From Pseudarthrobacter sp. W1I19 (lineage in GTDB: Bacteria > Actinomycetota > Actinomycetes > Actinomycetales > Micrococcaceae), in NCBI RefSeq assembly GCF_030817835.1, contig NZ_JAUSZR010000001.1:434001-498000 (forward strand): DNA of 64,000 nt, read 5' to 3'. Shown here piece by piece: positions 54,281 through 63,288 of the stretch (within the stretch, counting starts at the first letter, position 1; each line of letters begins with the position of its first letter). Under the pieces are notes generated by a model. That model was not told where the DNA came from. It did not search any database and worked only from the letters and a program-made list of their open reading frames with translations. A program made the translations under genes and the position numbers.

Positions 54281-55398
54281 GCTGCACCTCCCTTGGCTGC
54301 CTCGGCGAAGGCGGTGCCGGCGATGGCCTCATACCGGGTGTCATACAGGTCCGCCGCCTTGAGCTGGGGCTTTTTCTGTTCTTTCGACAGCAGGTCGATG
54401 GTCTGCTGGTGCCGCTCGATGCCCTCGGTCCAGGAGGTGGGAACGTCCCGCTTGCCGGCGGCGTCGATCAGGTATTGGCCGTCTTCGCGCGACAGGCCCT
54501 GGTCCTTGACGTAGTAGCCCGCCAGCCATTCCTCGGGGTGGTCCTCGATCCAGCGCTGGGCCTTGCCCCACACCTTGACGTACGCGGCCAGTGCGGCGGC
54601 CTTGGCCGGGTCTGCCAGCACCTTGGCGGGGGAGTAAAGGTGCCCCGGATCATCCCGCAGGCCGTGCCGCAGGGTGGTGCCGCCGTCGGCCTTGTACTTG
54701 GCGAGGTAGCGCTTGATCTGTACCCCACCCAGCGGCGCGGCATCCACCTGCTTGCTGGACAGTGCCGTGGAGTAGGTATCACCGGTGCTTGGCAGCTCGA
54801 TGAGTTTGACGTCATCCTGGGCGAGGCCTGCCTTTTCGAGGATCCGCAGCACCAACGCACCCTGGGCCTGGCCCGGGCTGTAGGCGATCTTCTTCCCGCG
54901 CAGCTCCGCCAGGGAGGAAATGCCCGCTCCGGGGGCGATGCCCAGCTCGTAGATCGGGTGGTTCACAGCGTCCTGGCGGTAGGCACTGGCGATGATGCGC
55001 ACATCGAGCCCGGTCCAAGTGGCATGGATGGGCGGGATGTCCGCCACGGAGCCTACGTCCAGGGCGTTGGCGCGGAACGCCTCTGTTGTCTGGGGCCCGC
55101 CGGAGATGTTGGCGAACTCCACGTTGAATCCTTCGAGCTCCTTCTTCAGGCCCGAGAGCTCCAGGGCCACCTTGACGGTGGGGTCTCCCACTTTGATGGT
55201 GGTTCCGGCGGGAACGGTGGTGGCCAGCGGCGCCAGTGACACCTGGCTGGTGGAGTTGCCGGCGGTGGCGGTACCGGCGCAGGCGGTCAGGAGCCCCAGT
55301 GCGGGCAGGGCCAGGAAGGCGCCGAGGGCTCGGCGGCGGGTGACGCTGGAGGCCCCGGATATAGCGGACGGGGGCTGGGAGGAGGCGGCGAAGGTCAT
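54277..55398 (-). CDS. Aliphatic sulfonate-type substrate-binding lipoprotein (SsuA-like)
   Basis: The 373-residue protein has a Tat-like/lipoprotein signal: TRRRALGAFLALPALGLLTAC with lipobox Cys40 is preceded by a Ser/Ala-rich leader. The mature domain (TIKVGDPTVKVALELSGLKKE in pieces, DVGSVADIPPIHA, GKKIAYSPGQAQGALVLR) is the NMT1/SsuA type that binds sulfonates, taurine or related compounds. ATG 55398 follows GAAAGG and is chosen over the open upstream frame. First structural gene of the operon; the Cys-containing leader ORF lies 139 nt upstream. Confidence 0.88.
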   Translation of the reverse strand: MTFAASSQPPSAISGASSVTRRRALGAFLALPALGLLTACAGTATAGNSTSQVSLAPLATTVPAGTTIKVGDPTVKVALELSGLKKELEGFNVEFANISGGPQTTEAFRANALDVGSVADIPPIHATWTGLDVRIIASAYRQDAVNHPIYELGIAPGAGISSLAELRGKKIAYSPGQAQGALVLRILEKAGLAQDDVKLIELPSTGDTYSTALSSKQVDAAPLGGVQIKRYLAKYKADGGTTLRHGLRDDPGHLYSPAKVLADPAKAAALAAYVKVWGKAQRWIEDHPEEWLAGYYVKDQGLSREDGQYLIDAAGKRDVPTSWTEGIERHQQTIDLLSKEQKKPQLKAADLYDTRYEAIAGTAFAEAAKGGAA

Positions 55399-55537
55399 GG
55401 TTGGCCTTTCGGTGGATTGGCGTGGGAGAAGTGGCATGCGAAGTTGGAAGGAAGGCACGGCCGAGCTGGCCCTCGAAGAGAGCCCGGAGCGGGATGGGGT
55501 AATACCGGAGGTGCTGCGCGCTGTCAGGTGCCGGCAG

Positions 55538-55651
55538 TCAGGAGCGGGGGAGCCGCCGCCGTTGGGCACTGCGCATGCCGCACATTCGGTGTGTGGGGCA
55601 ACAGGCGGAACCGAAGGGGCTGCCTTGGCGGCGGATGATGGTATCCGGCAT
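55538..55651 (-). CDS. Short leader ORF with Cys-Cys, candidate cysteine-responsive attenuator
   Basis: ATG 55651 is preceded by a near-perfect GGAGGA four bases upstream and encodes 37 residues (MPDTIIRRQGSPFGSACCPT, then HRMCGMRSAQRRRLPRS). It has tandem cysteine codons (TGT TGC) and a third Cys codon five codons later. It lies 139 nt before the first gene of a sulfonate-uptake operon. Short Cys-rich ORFs ahead of sulfur-assimilation operons are known from actinobacteria, in mycobacteria as cysteine-responsive attenuators. A possible downstream hairpin GGCTCTC-TTC-GAGGGCC lies near 55471-55487. Regulatory function is inferred. Confidence 0.65.
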   Translation of the reverse strand: MPDTIIRRQGSPFGSACCPTHRMCGMRSAQRRRLPRS

Positions 55652-55888
55652 CGGGTCCTCCTGTTCGTTCTGCGAGGTTCTACTGCTGTTCGGTGCTGCT
55701 GGCCGAGGCCGTGGAAACACCTAAGCACGGCAGTCAGGGCCTTGGCCAGCACCTTGCAAAAGACGCGAAACGGGAGGAAACGGCGCTACTTACTGCGCCA
55801 TCAAAAGGACAAAGCGGGCAATGCTGCGCCATGATCCGCAACGGTGGTTAACGTGACTGGAAAACCGGGCCAGCCCGCTTGGTCGAAG

Positions 55889-56770
55889 CTAGCCGGCGCT
55901 GGCCTGGGCGAGTTCGGTGATCTTTTCGGTTGCCGCCCAGGAGGCGAGGAGCTTGAGGCTTTCCTCTGAAGGGCTGCCCGGAGTTGCGGGGTAGACCGTG
56001 AGCGAATGTCCGGGGTCCTCCTCGAGTCCCAGGACCTGGTAATTCAGTTCGAGCAGCCCCACCACAGGATGCTGGAAGAACTTGGTCCCGGCATAGTGCC
56101 GGCGGACGTTGTGGGCTGCCCAGCGCGTACGGAAATCGTCGCTGCGCATGGACAGTTCGCCCACCAGCTCTGCGATGCCCTTGTCATGCGGGTTTCGTCC
56201 GGCCTCACGGCGGAGGATGGCCACGTTGGTGTTCGCTGCCCGCTCCCAGTCCGTGTAGAAGTTGTGCGCACGGGGGTCCAGGAAGATGAAGCGTGAATGG
56301 TTGGCCGGGCGTGCCGGGCCGCGGTACATGTCCGAATACAGCGCGTACCCCAGGGTATTGGCGGCAACGATGTCCATCCGGTTGTTTCCGATGAAGGCCG
56401 GCGCTCCCGTGATGGTGTCGAGGAGGTAATGGAGTTCCGGGCGCACGCGGCTTGGCGCGGCGCTCGCCGCACGCTTCCGGCCCGTCCTGTTGGCCGTGCG
56501 GGCCAGGTCGTACAGATGATCATGTTCGGCCCGGTCCAGTTCCAGGGCGCGTGCGATTGCATCGAGGACACTGTCCGAGACGCCCGTGAGGTTCCCGCGT
56601 TCCAAGCGGGTGTAGTAGTCCACGCTGACGCCGGCGAGCCTGGCCACCTCTTCCCGGCGGAGCCCGGGCACGCGGCGGCGTCCGCCGTACGGTTCGATCC
56701 CTGCCTGCTCCGGAGTGATGCGCCCGCGGCGGGTGGAGAGGAACTGGCGTACCTCGGCTCGGTTATCCAT
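55889..56770 (-). CDS. XRE-family regulator with MmyB-like C-terminal domain
   Basis: The 293-residue protein has an N-terminal HTH (LRREEVARLAGVSVDYYTRL, about residues 35-70) and a C-terminal MmyB-like ligand domain (PAFIGNNRMDIVAANTLGYA, FIFLDPRAHNFYTDWE). The family is common in actinobacteria and often sits divergent from an oxidoreductase or efflux gene it controls, here a Bcr/CflA-type transporter and a cupin. ATG 56770 starts MDNRAEVRQFLSTRRGRITP. Confidence 0.92.
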   Translation of the reverse strand: MDNRAEVRQFLSTRRGRITPEQAGIEPYGGRRRVPGLRREEVARLAGVSVDYYTRLERGNLTGVSDSVLDAIARALELDRAEHDHLYDLARTANRTGRKRAASAAPSRVRPELHYLLDTITGAPAFIGNNRMDIVAANTLGYALYSDMYRGPARPANHSRFIFLDPRAHNFYTDWERAANTNVAILRREAGRNPHDKGIAELVGELSMRSDDFRTRWAAHNVRRHYAGTKFFQHPVVGLLELNYQVLGLEEDPGHSLTVYPATPGSPSEESLKLLASWAATEKITELAQASAG

Positions 56771-56911
56771 AAGGACACGTTACGACGAATGGCCAATCCG
56801 TAAGGAGGGTCTGGCAAAACCCGTTTCAGCAGAGCCCTCGCTAGGACTTCCGGGGGCCGGTTTGATGGAACCATCCCCTTTTCGTCATCAACCAGATGGA
56901 GTGCTCAACAG

Positions 56912-58147
56912 ATGCTGCCAACCGCTACGCGGGCGCCCGCGGCCGGCGCCGTTCCCGCGACGCTGGTGGCCACGGTCATCTTCCTGACGGCGGTGGCACC
57001 CCTGGCGACGGACATGTACGTCCCGGCCTTCCCGCGCGTCTCCGCGGATTTCGGCACCACGGCCTCGGCGGTGCAACTGACCCTCAGCACGTTCTTCGCC
57101 GGGATGGGCCTCGGCCAGCTGGTGGGCGGCCCGTTCAGCGACCAGCGCGGACGGCGGCTGCCGCTGGTGGCGGGCACCGTCCTGATGGCAGTGGCATCGG
57201 TGGCCTGCGCCCTCGCCCCGAACATAGCACTCCTGATGATCGCCCGCTTCCTGCAGGGCTTTGGCGGCGGTTGGGCCATGGTGATCGGCCGGGCCGTCAT
57301 CGTGGACCTGGCTCATGGGTCCCAGCTGGTCCGGGTGCTGAACATCGTGATGGGCATCGGCGGAGTGGCACCCATCATCAGCCCGCTGCTCGGGGCGGTG
57401 ATCCTGCAGCTGACCGGGTGGCGGATGACGTTCTGGACACTGGCCGCCCTGGGCATCCTGATGACATTCTGTACCTTGTTCGTCGTCCCGGAATCGCTTC
57501 CGCCGGAGAAACGCCACTCCGGCGGGCTGGCTGAATTCGGCCGCGCGGCGAAGGAGGTGCTCTCGAACCGCAGCTTCGTTGGGTATGTGGCGGTGGCGTC
57601 GTCGGCCTTTATCGCCTTGTTTGCGTACGTGGCAACGTCCGCGTTCATCCTGCAGAACATGAACGGCCTCTCACCGGTGATGTACTCCATCGTGTTCGCC
57701 GCGAACGCGGGCGGCATGACCATCGCGGCCCTGGTATCAGCGAGGATGGCCGGCCGCGTCCCCACCCGGAAGGTCATCCTGGTGGGGCAGCTCATCGCCC
57801 TCGCCGCCGGGGTGGCAATGCTGGCCGGAGCACTGTGGTGGGCCACCCCCCTGCTCGTGGCCATGGGCAGCTTCTTCGCCCTCATGGTGGCGCAGGGCCT
57901 GATCAACACCAACGGCGGCGCCCTCGCCTCCGCGGAGGTGCCCCGGCACCCAGGTACCAGTTCCGCCGTCCTGGGACTCGTTCAGTGGACCACCGCAGGC
58001 ATCGTCGCGCCGATCGCTGGCCTCGGCGGCGAGGACACGGCCGTGCCCATGGCCCTGCTCATGATCGGCGGGGCACTGCTGTCCCTGTTCGGGCTCCTTG
58101 TCCTGGCCCGGCCCCACGTTCACAGTCAGAGGAAGGAATCAGCATGA
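56912..58147 (+). CDS. Bcr/CflA-type MFS multidrug efflux transporter
   Basis: The 411-residue protein has 12 membrane helices. MYVPAFPRVSADFGTTASAVQLTL, given here only as MYVPAFPRVSADF, followed by GMGLGQLVGGPFSDQRGRR (motif A) and RFLQGFGGG are typical of the Bcr/CflA DHA1 subfamily. GGSG-like loops and a basic C-terminus (HVHSQRKESA) complete it. ATG 56912 has GGAG ten bases upstream. Its stop overlaps the cupin start (ATGA). Substrate unknown. Confidence 0.9.
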   Translation: MLPTATRAPAAGAVPATLVATVIFLTAVAPLATDMYVPAFPRVSADFGTTASAVQLTLSTFFAGMGLGQLVGGPFSDQRGRRLPLVAGTVLMAVASVACALAPNIALLMIARFLQGFGGGWAMVIGRAVIVDLAHGSQLVRVLNIVMGIGGVAPIISPLLGAVILQLTGWRMTFWTLAALGILMTFCTLFVVPESLPPEKRHSGGLAEFGRAAKEVLSNRSFVGYVAVASSAFIALFAYVATSAFILQNMNGLSPVMYSIVFAANAGGMTIAALVSARMAGRVPTRKVILVGQLIALAAGVAMLAGALWWATPLLVAMGSFFALMVAQGLINTNGGALASAEVPRHPGTSSAVLGLVQWTTAGIVAPIAGLGGEDTAVPMALLMIGGALLSLFGLLVLARPHVHSQRKESA

Positions 58148-58551
58148 ATATCGAACCAGCCCGTGAAACCATCAAGAATCCGCCGGAGCAGTTCGCCGGC
58201 GACGTGTGGTTGGACGTCATTGCCGCACCACACGGTCCTGAGCAGCGTGCAGTGGTTGCCAAAGTGCGTTTCGCGCCCGGCGCCCGCACTGCCTGGCACT
58301 CGCATGAACGCGGCCAGTACCTGCATGTCACCGCCGGCGTTGCCCGCTTCGGCAGCCGGGACGGCACGATCATTGAAGTGCATCCCGGGCAGACGCTTTA
58401 CACCCCGCCAGGGGAGGAGCACTGGCATGCCTCGGCCAACGGAACCTTCATGGAGCACATCGCCATCCTCGAGAACGGTGACGACCCCGCCGTCACCACC
58501 ATCTGGGCAGAGCACATCACGGACGACGAGTTTGAAGGCCGCCAAGGGTAG
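58144..58551 (+). CDS. Cupin-domain protein
   Basis: The 135-residue single cupin has the first metal motif in AWHSHERGQYLHV and the second in GQTLYTPPGEEHWHA, with three His and one Glu expected to bind metal. It resembles small (R)-mandelonitrile lyase/carboxymuconolactone-associated cupins. It begins within the stop of the efflux gene and is therefore co-translated with it. The reaction is unknown; a role as small dioxygenase or sensor is possible. Confidence 0.88.
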   Translation: MNIEPARETIKNPPEQFAGDVWLDVIAAPHGPEQRAVVAKVRFAPGARTAWHSHERGQYLHVTAGVARFGSRDGTIIEVHPGQTLYTPPGEEHWHASANGTFMEHIAILENGDDPAVTTIWAEHITDDEFEGRQG

Positions 58552-58662
58552 GACTGCCAAACCCAGTATCAACAGGGCCACCCCTGCCGGCCTGATATGC
58601 CGGTGTGATGGCCTGTGACCCCGCTAGCATTCTAGAGAACCCCCAAGAACAACAGGAGAGCC

Positions 58663-59703
58663 ATGACTACCGTCAAAGCTTATGCATCCCCGTCCGCCAC
58701 AGAGGACCTCATTGCCACCACCATCGAACGCCGCGAGGTGGGCCCGCACGATGTCCTGATCGAGATCAAGTTCGCCGGCATCTGCCACTCGGACATCCAC
58801 ACTGTCCGCGGCGACTGGGGCCCGCAGCAGTACCCGCTGGTCCCCGGCCACGAGATCGCCGGTATCGTCACCCAGGTGGGTTCCGCCGTCACGAAGCACG
58901 CAGTAGGCGACCGGGTGGGCGTTGGCTGCATGGTCAACTCCTGCAAGGAGTGCGCCAACTGCCTGAAGGGCGAGGAGCAGTACTGCCTCAAGGGCATGGT
59001 GGGCACCTACGGCGCGGTTGACCGCGACGGCACCATCACCCAGGGCGGTTACTCCAGCCATGTTGTGGTGACCGAAGACTTCGTGGTGCGCATTCCGGAA
59101 GGCCTGAACCTCGACGTCGCCGCCCCGCTGCTGTGCGCCGGCATCACCACGTACTCACCCCTGCGGCACTGGGGCGCCGGTGCCGGCAAGAAGGTCGCCG
59201 TCGTCGGCCTCGGCGGACTCGGCCACATGGCCGTCAAGCTCGCCCACGCCATGGGTGCTGACGTGACGGTCCTGTCCCAGTCGCTGAAGAAGCAGGAGGA
59301 CGGCCTGCGCCTGGGCGCGGACCACTACTACGCCACAAGCGACGAGGACACCTTCCAGGAGCTCGCCGGCACCTTCGACCTGATCATCAACACCGTCAGC
59401 GCCTCGATCGACATCAGCTCCTACCTGCAGCTGCTGGCCCTGGAAGGCGCCCTGGTTAACGTCGGCGCCCCCGCGGAGCCGCTCCCGGTGAACGCGTTCG
59501 CGCTGATCGGCGGACGCCGGTCCTTCGCCGGATCCATGATCGGCGGCATCCGTGAAACCCAGGAGATGCTGGACTTCTGCGCCGAGCATGGCATCGGCGC
59601 CGAGATCGAGGTCATCCCGGCAGAAAAGATCAACGACGCTTACGAGCGCGTCCTGGCCTCGGACGTCCGCTACCGCTTCGTGATCGACACCGCCACCCTC
59701 TAG
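58663..59703 (+). CDS. Zinc-dependent alcohol dehydrogenase (YahK/cinnamyl-alcohol type)
   Basis: The 346-residue MDR alcohol dehydrogenase has catalytic zinc ligands Cys41 (GICHSDIHT), His63/Glu64 (GHE) and Cys157-region CAGIT, structural-zinc Cys94, 97, 100 and 108, and the cofactor motif GLGGLG. It is closest to the NADPH aldehyde reductase YahK/plant cinnamyl-alcohol dehydrogenase type, reducing a broad range of aldehydes. RBS CAGGAG lies nine bases before ATG 58663. A single-gene unit ending at a terminator shared with the ROK regulator. Confidence 0.93.
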   Translation: MTTVKAYASPSATEDLIATTIERREVGPHDVLIEIKFAGICHSDIHTVRGDWGPQQYPLVPGHEIAGIVTQVGSAVTKHAVGDRVGVGCMVNSCKECANCLKGEEQYCLKGMVGTYGAVDRDGTITQGGYSSHVVVTEDFVVRIPEGLNLDVAAPLLCAGITTYSPLRHWGAGAGKKVAVVGLGGLGHMAVKLAHAMGADVTVLSQSLKKQEDGLRLGADHYYATSDEDTFQELAGTFDLIINTVSASIDISSYLQLLALEGALVNVGAPAEPLPVNAFALIGGRRSFAGSMIGGIRETQEMLDFCAEHGIGAEIEVIPAEKINDAYERVLASDVRYRFVIDTATL

Positions 59704-59717
59704 TACCAAAAAGCGTT

Positions 59718-59754
59718 CGACGGCGGCCGGCTCCCAAGGGGCGGGCCGCCGTCG
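59718..59754. terminator. Bidirectional terminator, CGACGGCGGCC hairpin
   Basis: CGACGGCGGCC (59718-59728) and GGCCGCCGTCG (59744-59754) form an 11-bp stem with a 15-nt loop between the convergent alcohol dehydrogenase and ROK genes. It shares the CGACGGCGG core with the other terminators of the window. Confidence 0.85.
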
Positions 59755-59757
59755 GGC

Positions 59758-60942
59758 TTAATCGCCGGAGCTTTCCGCGTCGTCACCAAAGAGCTGGTCC
59801 ACAGCATCCGGGGCGAAGATCTTCCGCACAACGAGGGTGGTGAGCCCGTGGCAGGCGGCGAGGTCCTCCGGATGGCCGGCCTCCACCACCATGCCCTCGG
59901 CGATCCGCTCCACCACATCGGTGAGGACACGGGAGGACACCTTTTCCACAAACCCGGGCAGGGCACCGATCTGTCCACCCAGCACCAGGCGGTCGGGGTT
60001 GAGGGTGGTGACGGTGGCTGCGAGAGCCCGGCCAAGCACGTCGGCAGCATCAGCAAGGGCATCCTGGACCTCCGGGTTTTCCGTCCCTGCTGCAGCACTG
60101 ATGTCGTCGATTTTCGTCAGACCCAGATGGGCAAGCCTGTCCCTGAGCGCGCGTCCCGAACTGTAGGCGGCCAGGCACCCGTGACGGCCGCAGCGGCAGA
60201 GAGGGCCCTCGGAGGACATACGGATGTGGCCGATGTCGCCGGCAGATCCATGGGCGCCGCGGAGGATGGAACCTTCCACCACGATGCCGCAGCCGATGCC
60301 GGTTCCTACCTTGACATAGACGACAGTCTCAGCGTCACTTGCCCTTTCGCCCAAGGCTGCGGCACGGGCATCGTTCTCAATGACCAGGGGCAGGTCCCAG
60401 GTTGCCTTGACTGCCTGCACCACTGAATCGGGGGACCACCCGGGGATGGTGGTCTGATGCTTCACGTGCCCGGTTCCGGCCTCCACTGGTGCCGGAAGGC
60501 TGACGCCAACACCAAGCAGCGTCTCACCGGTGCCCTGTTCCAACAGTTTCCTTCCTGCTTCCAACAAAGGGGTCAGGACCGAGTCCGCCGGCGCACTGAT
60601 GTCCAATTGGAAGGTCTCGGCGCGCAACTGGCGGCCGGTGGTGTCGGTGACACTCACGGTGCCGTGGGTCTGGCCGAGAGTCAGCGCCAGGACAACGCGC
60701 CCGCGGTCCTCGAAACGGATCTTCCGGGAAGGCCGGCCGCCCGTGGAAGTGAGGGGTTCCGCCTCATAGATGTAGCCGCGGCGGGTGAGTGTATCCAGCC
60801 GTTCGTAAAGCGTGGCACGCGACATTCCGGTGGTCGACAGCAGCTGCTGGCGCGATAGTCCGTCTGCCGAACGGATCAGCTCCAGAAGATGCCCATGCGA
60901 GGTTGCCCCGCCCAGACTCGCAGGCATTCTTTCAACTGTCAC
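59758..60942 (-). CDS. ROK-family transcriptional regulator
   Basis: The 394-residue protein has an N-terminal winged HTH (LSRQQLLSTTGMSRATLYERL, quoted in part, about residues 28-60) and a ROK sugar-kinase-like domain: IENDARAAALGE, VKVGTGIGCGIVVEG, the GHIRMS segment and zinc-binding CRCGRHGCLAAY. It is expected to sense a sugar and regulate the kinase/GH63/ABC genes upstream of it in the same direction. Start GTG 60942 follows a G-rich stretch; ATG 60927 is an alternative. Last gene of its operon. Confidence 0.9.
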   Translation of the reverse strand: MTVERMPASLGGATSHGHLLELIRSADGLSRQQLLSTTGMSRATLYERLDTLTRRGYIYEAEPLTSTGGRPSRKIRFEDRGRVVLALTLGQTHGTVSVTDTTGRQLRAETFQLDISAPADSVLTPLLEAGRKLLEQGTGETLLGVGVSLPAPVEAGTGHVKHQTTIPGWSPDSVVQAVKATWDLPLVIENDARAAALGERASDAETVVYVKVGTGIGCGIVVEGSILRGAHGSAGDIGHIRMSSEGPLCRCGRHGCLAAYSSGRALRDRLAHLGLTKIDDISAAAGTENPEVQDALADAADVLGRALAATVTTLNPDRLVLGGQIGALPGFVEKVSSRVLTDVVERIAEGMVVEAGHPEDLAACHGLTTLVVRKIFAPDAVDQLFGDDAESSGD

Positions 60943-60985
60943 AGCCGCCCCCTTTCCCGGTCTACAAGCCTACTTCCCCACAGGC

Positions 60986-61921
60986 TCAGGGAACTCCAGT
61001 GGCCGGCACGGCGTCGGCGGCGAGGAGGGCGCCGGCCAGGTGGAAGGCACCAAAAACCGGCTCGACCGCGAGGGGCCGGGCGGCGGGCAGGCCTTCCCCG
61101 GCCAGGTGGACATTCAGAGCTTCCACAAGCGCAGGCTGGTGGACTCCGAGCCCGCCGCCGACTACCACCGGCCCAATCAGGGCGAGGCGCCGGGCAACCT
61201 GCACCACCTGGTCCGCCAAATGCCATCCGCCCTCGCGGATGATGGCCTGACTGAGCACGTGCCCGCGGCCCGCCGCCTCGAAAACCGCCCCGGACCGTTG
61301 CGCCCAGTAGCGTCGGTCGTGGTTGGTGTGGAAGTGGCTGATCAGCTCTGCGGCGTGTTCCAGCCCGCACTCGAACAGCAGCAGCCGTGTAAGCTCGTCC
61401 GGCGGAAGGCCCAGATCGTTCTGCCGGAGGCTGTGGCGTACAGCTTCCCGTCCGAACCAGTAACCGCTGCCTTCGTCGCCCAGCAGGTAGCCCCAGCCCC
61501 CGCTCCTGGCTTCTTCACCGGCATGGTTGATTCCCCAGACGGCGGAGCCCGTGCCGGCGATCAGCGCCATCCCCACGTCCTGGCCTGCTGCTGCCAGGAT
61601 CAGTCTGGTGTCGTGGACAATTTCTACCTTCGCGCGTGGAGCATATGGCGAAATGAGCTTCCGGAGGTTGGCGGCGTCCTGTTCAGTGTCGATCCCGCCG
61701 GCCCCGACATACACCTCGTCAGCCTCCACGCCGCCAAGGGCAGACATAAGCCCTTCAAGGTTTCGACTGGCAGTGGACTTGTCCACGTTCTGGACGTTGG
61801 CGCTCCCCGCAACCTCGTCCCGGGTGACCCGGCCGCCGTCGACCCTGACACCGTGCGTCTTCGAGCCGCCGATATCCAGCCCCACGATGATTCTTTCCTG
61901 GGACGCCGGAATTGAGTTCAT
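60986..61921 (-). CDS. BadF/BadG/BcrA/BcrD-type sugar kinase (N-acetylglucosamine kinase-like)
   Basis: The 311-residue ASKHA-fold kinase has the phosphate-1 loop VGLDIGGSKTHGVRV, the ALIAGTGSAVWGI adenosine-side motif and GGWGYLLGDEGSGYWFG, a hallmark of N-acetylglucosamine kinase-like BadF proteins. It phosphorylates a sugar or amino sugar. Its start overlaps the GH63 stop by four bases, so it may phosphorylate the sugar released by that hydrolase. Confidence 0.88.
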   Translation of the reverse strand: MNSIPASQERIIVGLDIGGSKTHGVRVDGGRVTRDEVAGSANVQNVDKSTASRNLEGLMSALGGVEADEVYVGAGGIDTEQDAANLRKLISPYAPRAKVEIVHDTRLILAAAGQDVGMALIAGTGSAVWGINHAGEEARSGGWGYLLGDEGSGYWFGREAVRHSLRQNDLGLPPDELTRLLLFECGLEHAAELISHFHTNHDRRYWAQRSGAVFEAAGRGHVLSQAIIREGGWHLADQVVQVARRLALIGPVVVGGGLGVHQPALVEALNVHLAGEGLPAARPLAVEPVFGAFHLAGALLAADAVPATGVP

Positions 61922-63288
61922 TGGGGGTTCTCTCCGGATTGTCCCGGAGCAGGCTCAGCTCCCATCCACTCCAGGGCAGCAGCCGCGGTCCAGGCCTGGG
62001 CAAGGCTCCCCAAAGGTTCGCCGGTTAATGGTTCGTAGTACTCCCCGAACTGCAGATCGGCCAGCTGTTCAAGCGAAGCCGACCTGAGCTGGCTGTAAAG
62101 CCCGGCTTCGCCGTCCCTGGCAGCGGCCCAGCCCAGCAGGAGGTTGAGGAAAGGCCACACCGGCCCCCTCCAGTACGTCCGGGGCCTGAAAGCGTCGCTT
62201 GCAGGCGAGGTCGACGGCGGCAGCGGGAACCGGAGGTCCGGGAAGCCCATCCATCGCGGTCCTTGCAGCAGCTTGCGCTGGGCGGCCAGGAGGTCCGGGT
62301 CTCCGCCGGAAACGAGCGGGGCAAAACCGGAGATGGTTTCGGTGCCGATCCACTCTCCGGCCAGCACGTCGTAGTCCCGGGCCAGGCCGGTCGAGGGATC
62401 CACAGTTGATGCCACTCCGGCCTGGAAGCGGGCAGCCATCAGCCTCAGTTCTTCAGCTTCCCCGCCCTTCCCGATTTCATCGGCAAGGTCGGCCAGAACT
62501 GCACTGGAGGCGGCCATGATGGCGGAGAAGAACACGTCCCGCACCCGGAAGTGGACCACTTGCTGTACCGCGTCGTCGTCGAAGGCTGCATCCGACATCT
62601 GCTGGACCAGCCAGAGGTACTTTGTGTACTCGGCATCGTCCGGCCGTTCGCTGACGTCCGCCACGTGCAGGGTGTCCCGCCGTGTGAAGGGGGCGACGTC
62701 GCCGGGAACCACGCGAGCGTAAGGTCCATCCCAGCGGGGGGAATTGTCGAAGCCGGATTCCCAGCCGTGGTGGATCTCGATGAGGCCAACACCGTCGGGG
62801 TCCCGGACCGTGGCGAGCCAGCGGTGCCACGCGAGCCAGCCGTCAAAGGACTCGGCAAGAAACTCTTCGGCTGCTGCCTGGTCCGCGCCGCCATTTTCCC
62901 GGCCGCGGTCAACGATATGGCGAAGCGCGATGGCGTGCACCGGGGGCTGGCAGATTCCGCTGCTCTTCACACCTGGGGGCAGGGCTGCCGCGTTCGCCGT
63001 TCCCCAGCGGTCAAAGCCGGGAAAATAGCCGGTGTCATTGTCGCTGAACACAATATGCGGGATCATTCCGGTTGCCCACTGGGCCTTGAGCAGGGTACGC
63101 AGCTCGGTAACGGCGCGCGGGACGCTGGTACGGGCCAGTCCTATGGCTACGAACGCCGCATCCCAGCTCCACATGTGCGGGTAGAGGTTCGGCGCGGCGC
63201 TGGTCATGGTGCCGAGGTCATTGAGGCGCAGGACCTCAATGGCGGCGCTGCGGAGCTGTTCCTTGGAAACGGAAGTGACGGGGTTCAA
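61918..63288 (-). CDS. GH63-family glycoside hydrolase, possible glucosylglycerate hydrolase
   Basis: The 456-residue (alpha/alpha)6-barrel protein has MWSWDAAFVAIGLAR at the N-terminus and HHGWESGFDNSPRWDGPY (174-190), with Asp181 as probable general acid, and FGEYYEPLTGEP (414-425), with Glu416 as probable base. The layout and length match bacterial GH63 mannosyl-/glucosylglycerate hydrolases more than trehalase or the long alpha-glucosidase I. It would release glucose from glucosylglycerate, a compatible solute. Substrate is inferred from family only. Overlaps both neighbours by four bases. Confidence 0.8.
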   Translation of the reverse strand: MNPVTSVSKEQLRSAAIEVLRLNDLGTMTSAAPNLYPHMWSWDAAFVAIGLARTSVPRAVTELRTLLKAQWATGMIPHIVFSDNDTGYFPGFDRWGTANAAALPPGVKSSGICQPPVHAIALRHIVDRGRENGGADQAAAEEFLAESFDGWLAWHRWLATVRDPDGVGLIEIHHGWESGFDNSPRWDGPYARVVPGDVAPFTRRDTLHVADVSERPDDAEYTKYLWLVQQMSDAAFDDDAVQQVVHFRVRDVFFSAIMAASSAVLADLADEIGKGGEAEELRLMAARFQAGVASTVDPSTGLARDYDVLAGEWIGTETISGFAPLVSGGDPDLLAAQRKLLQGPRWMGFPDLRFPLPPSTSPASDAFRPRTYWRGPVWPFLNLLLGWAAARDGEAGLYSQLRSASLEQLADLQFGEYYEPLTGEPLGSLAQAWTAAAALEWMGAEPAPGQSGENPQ

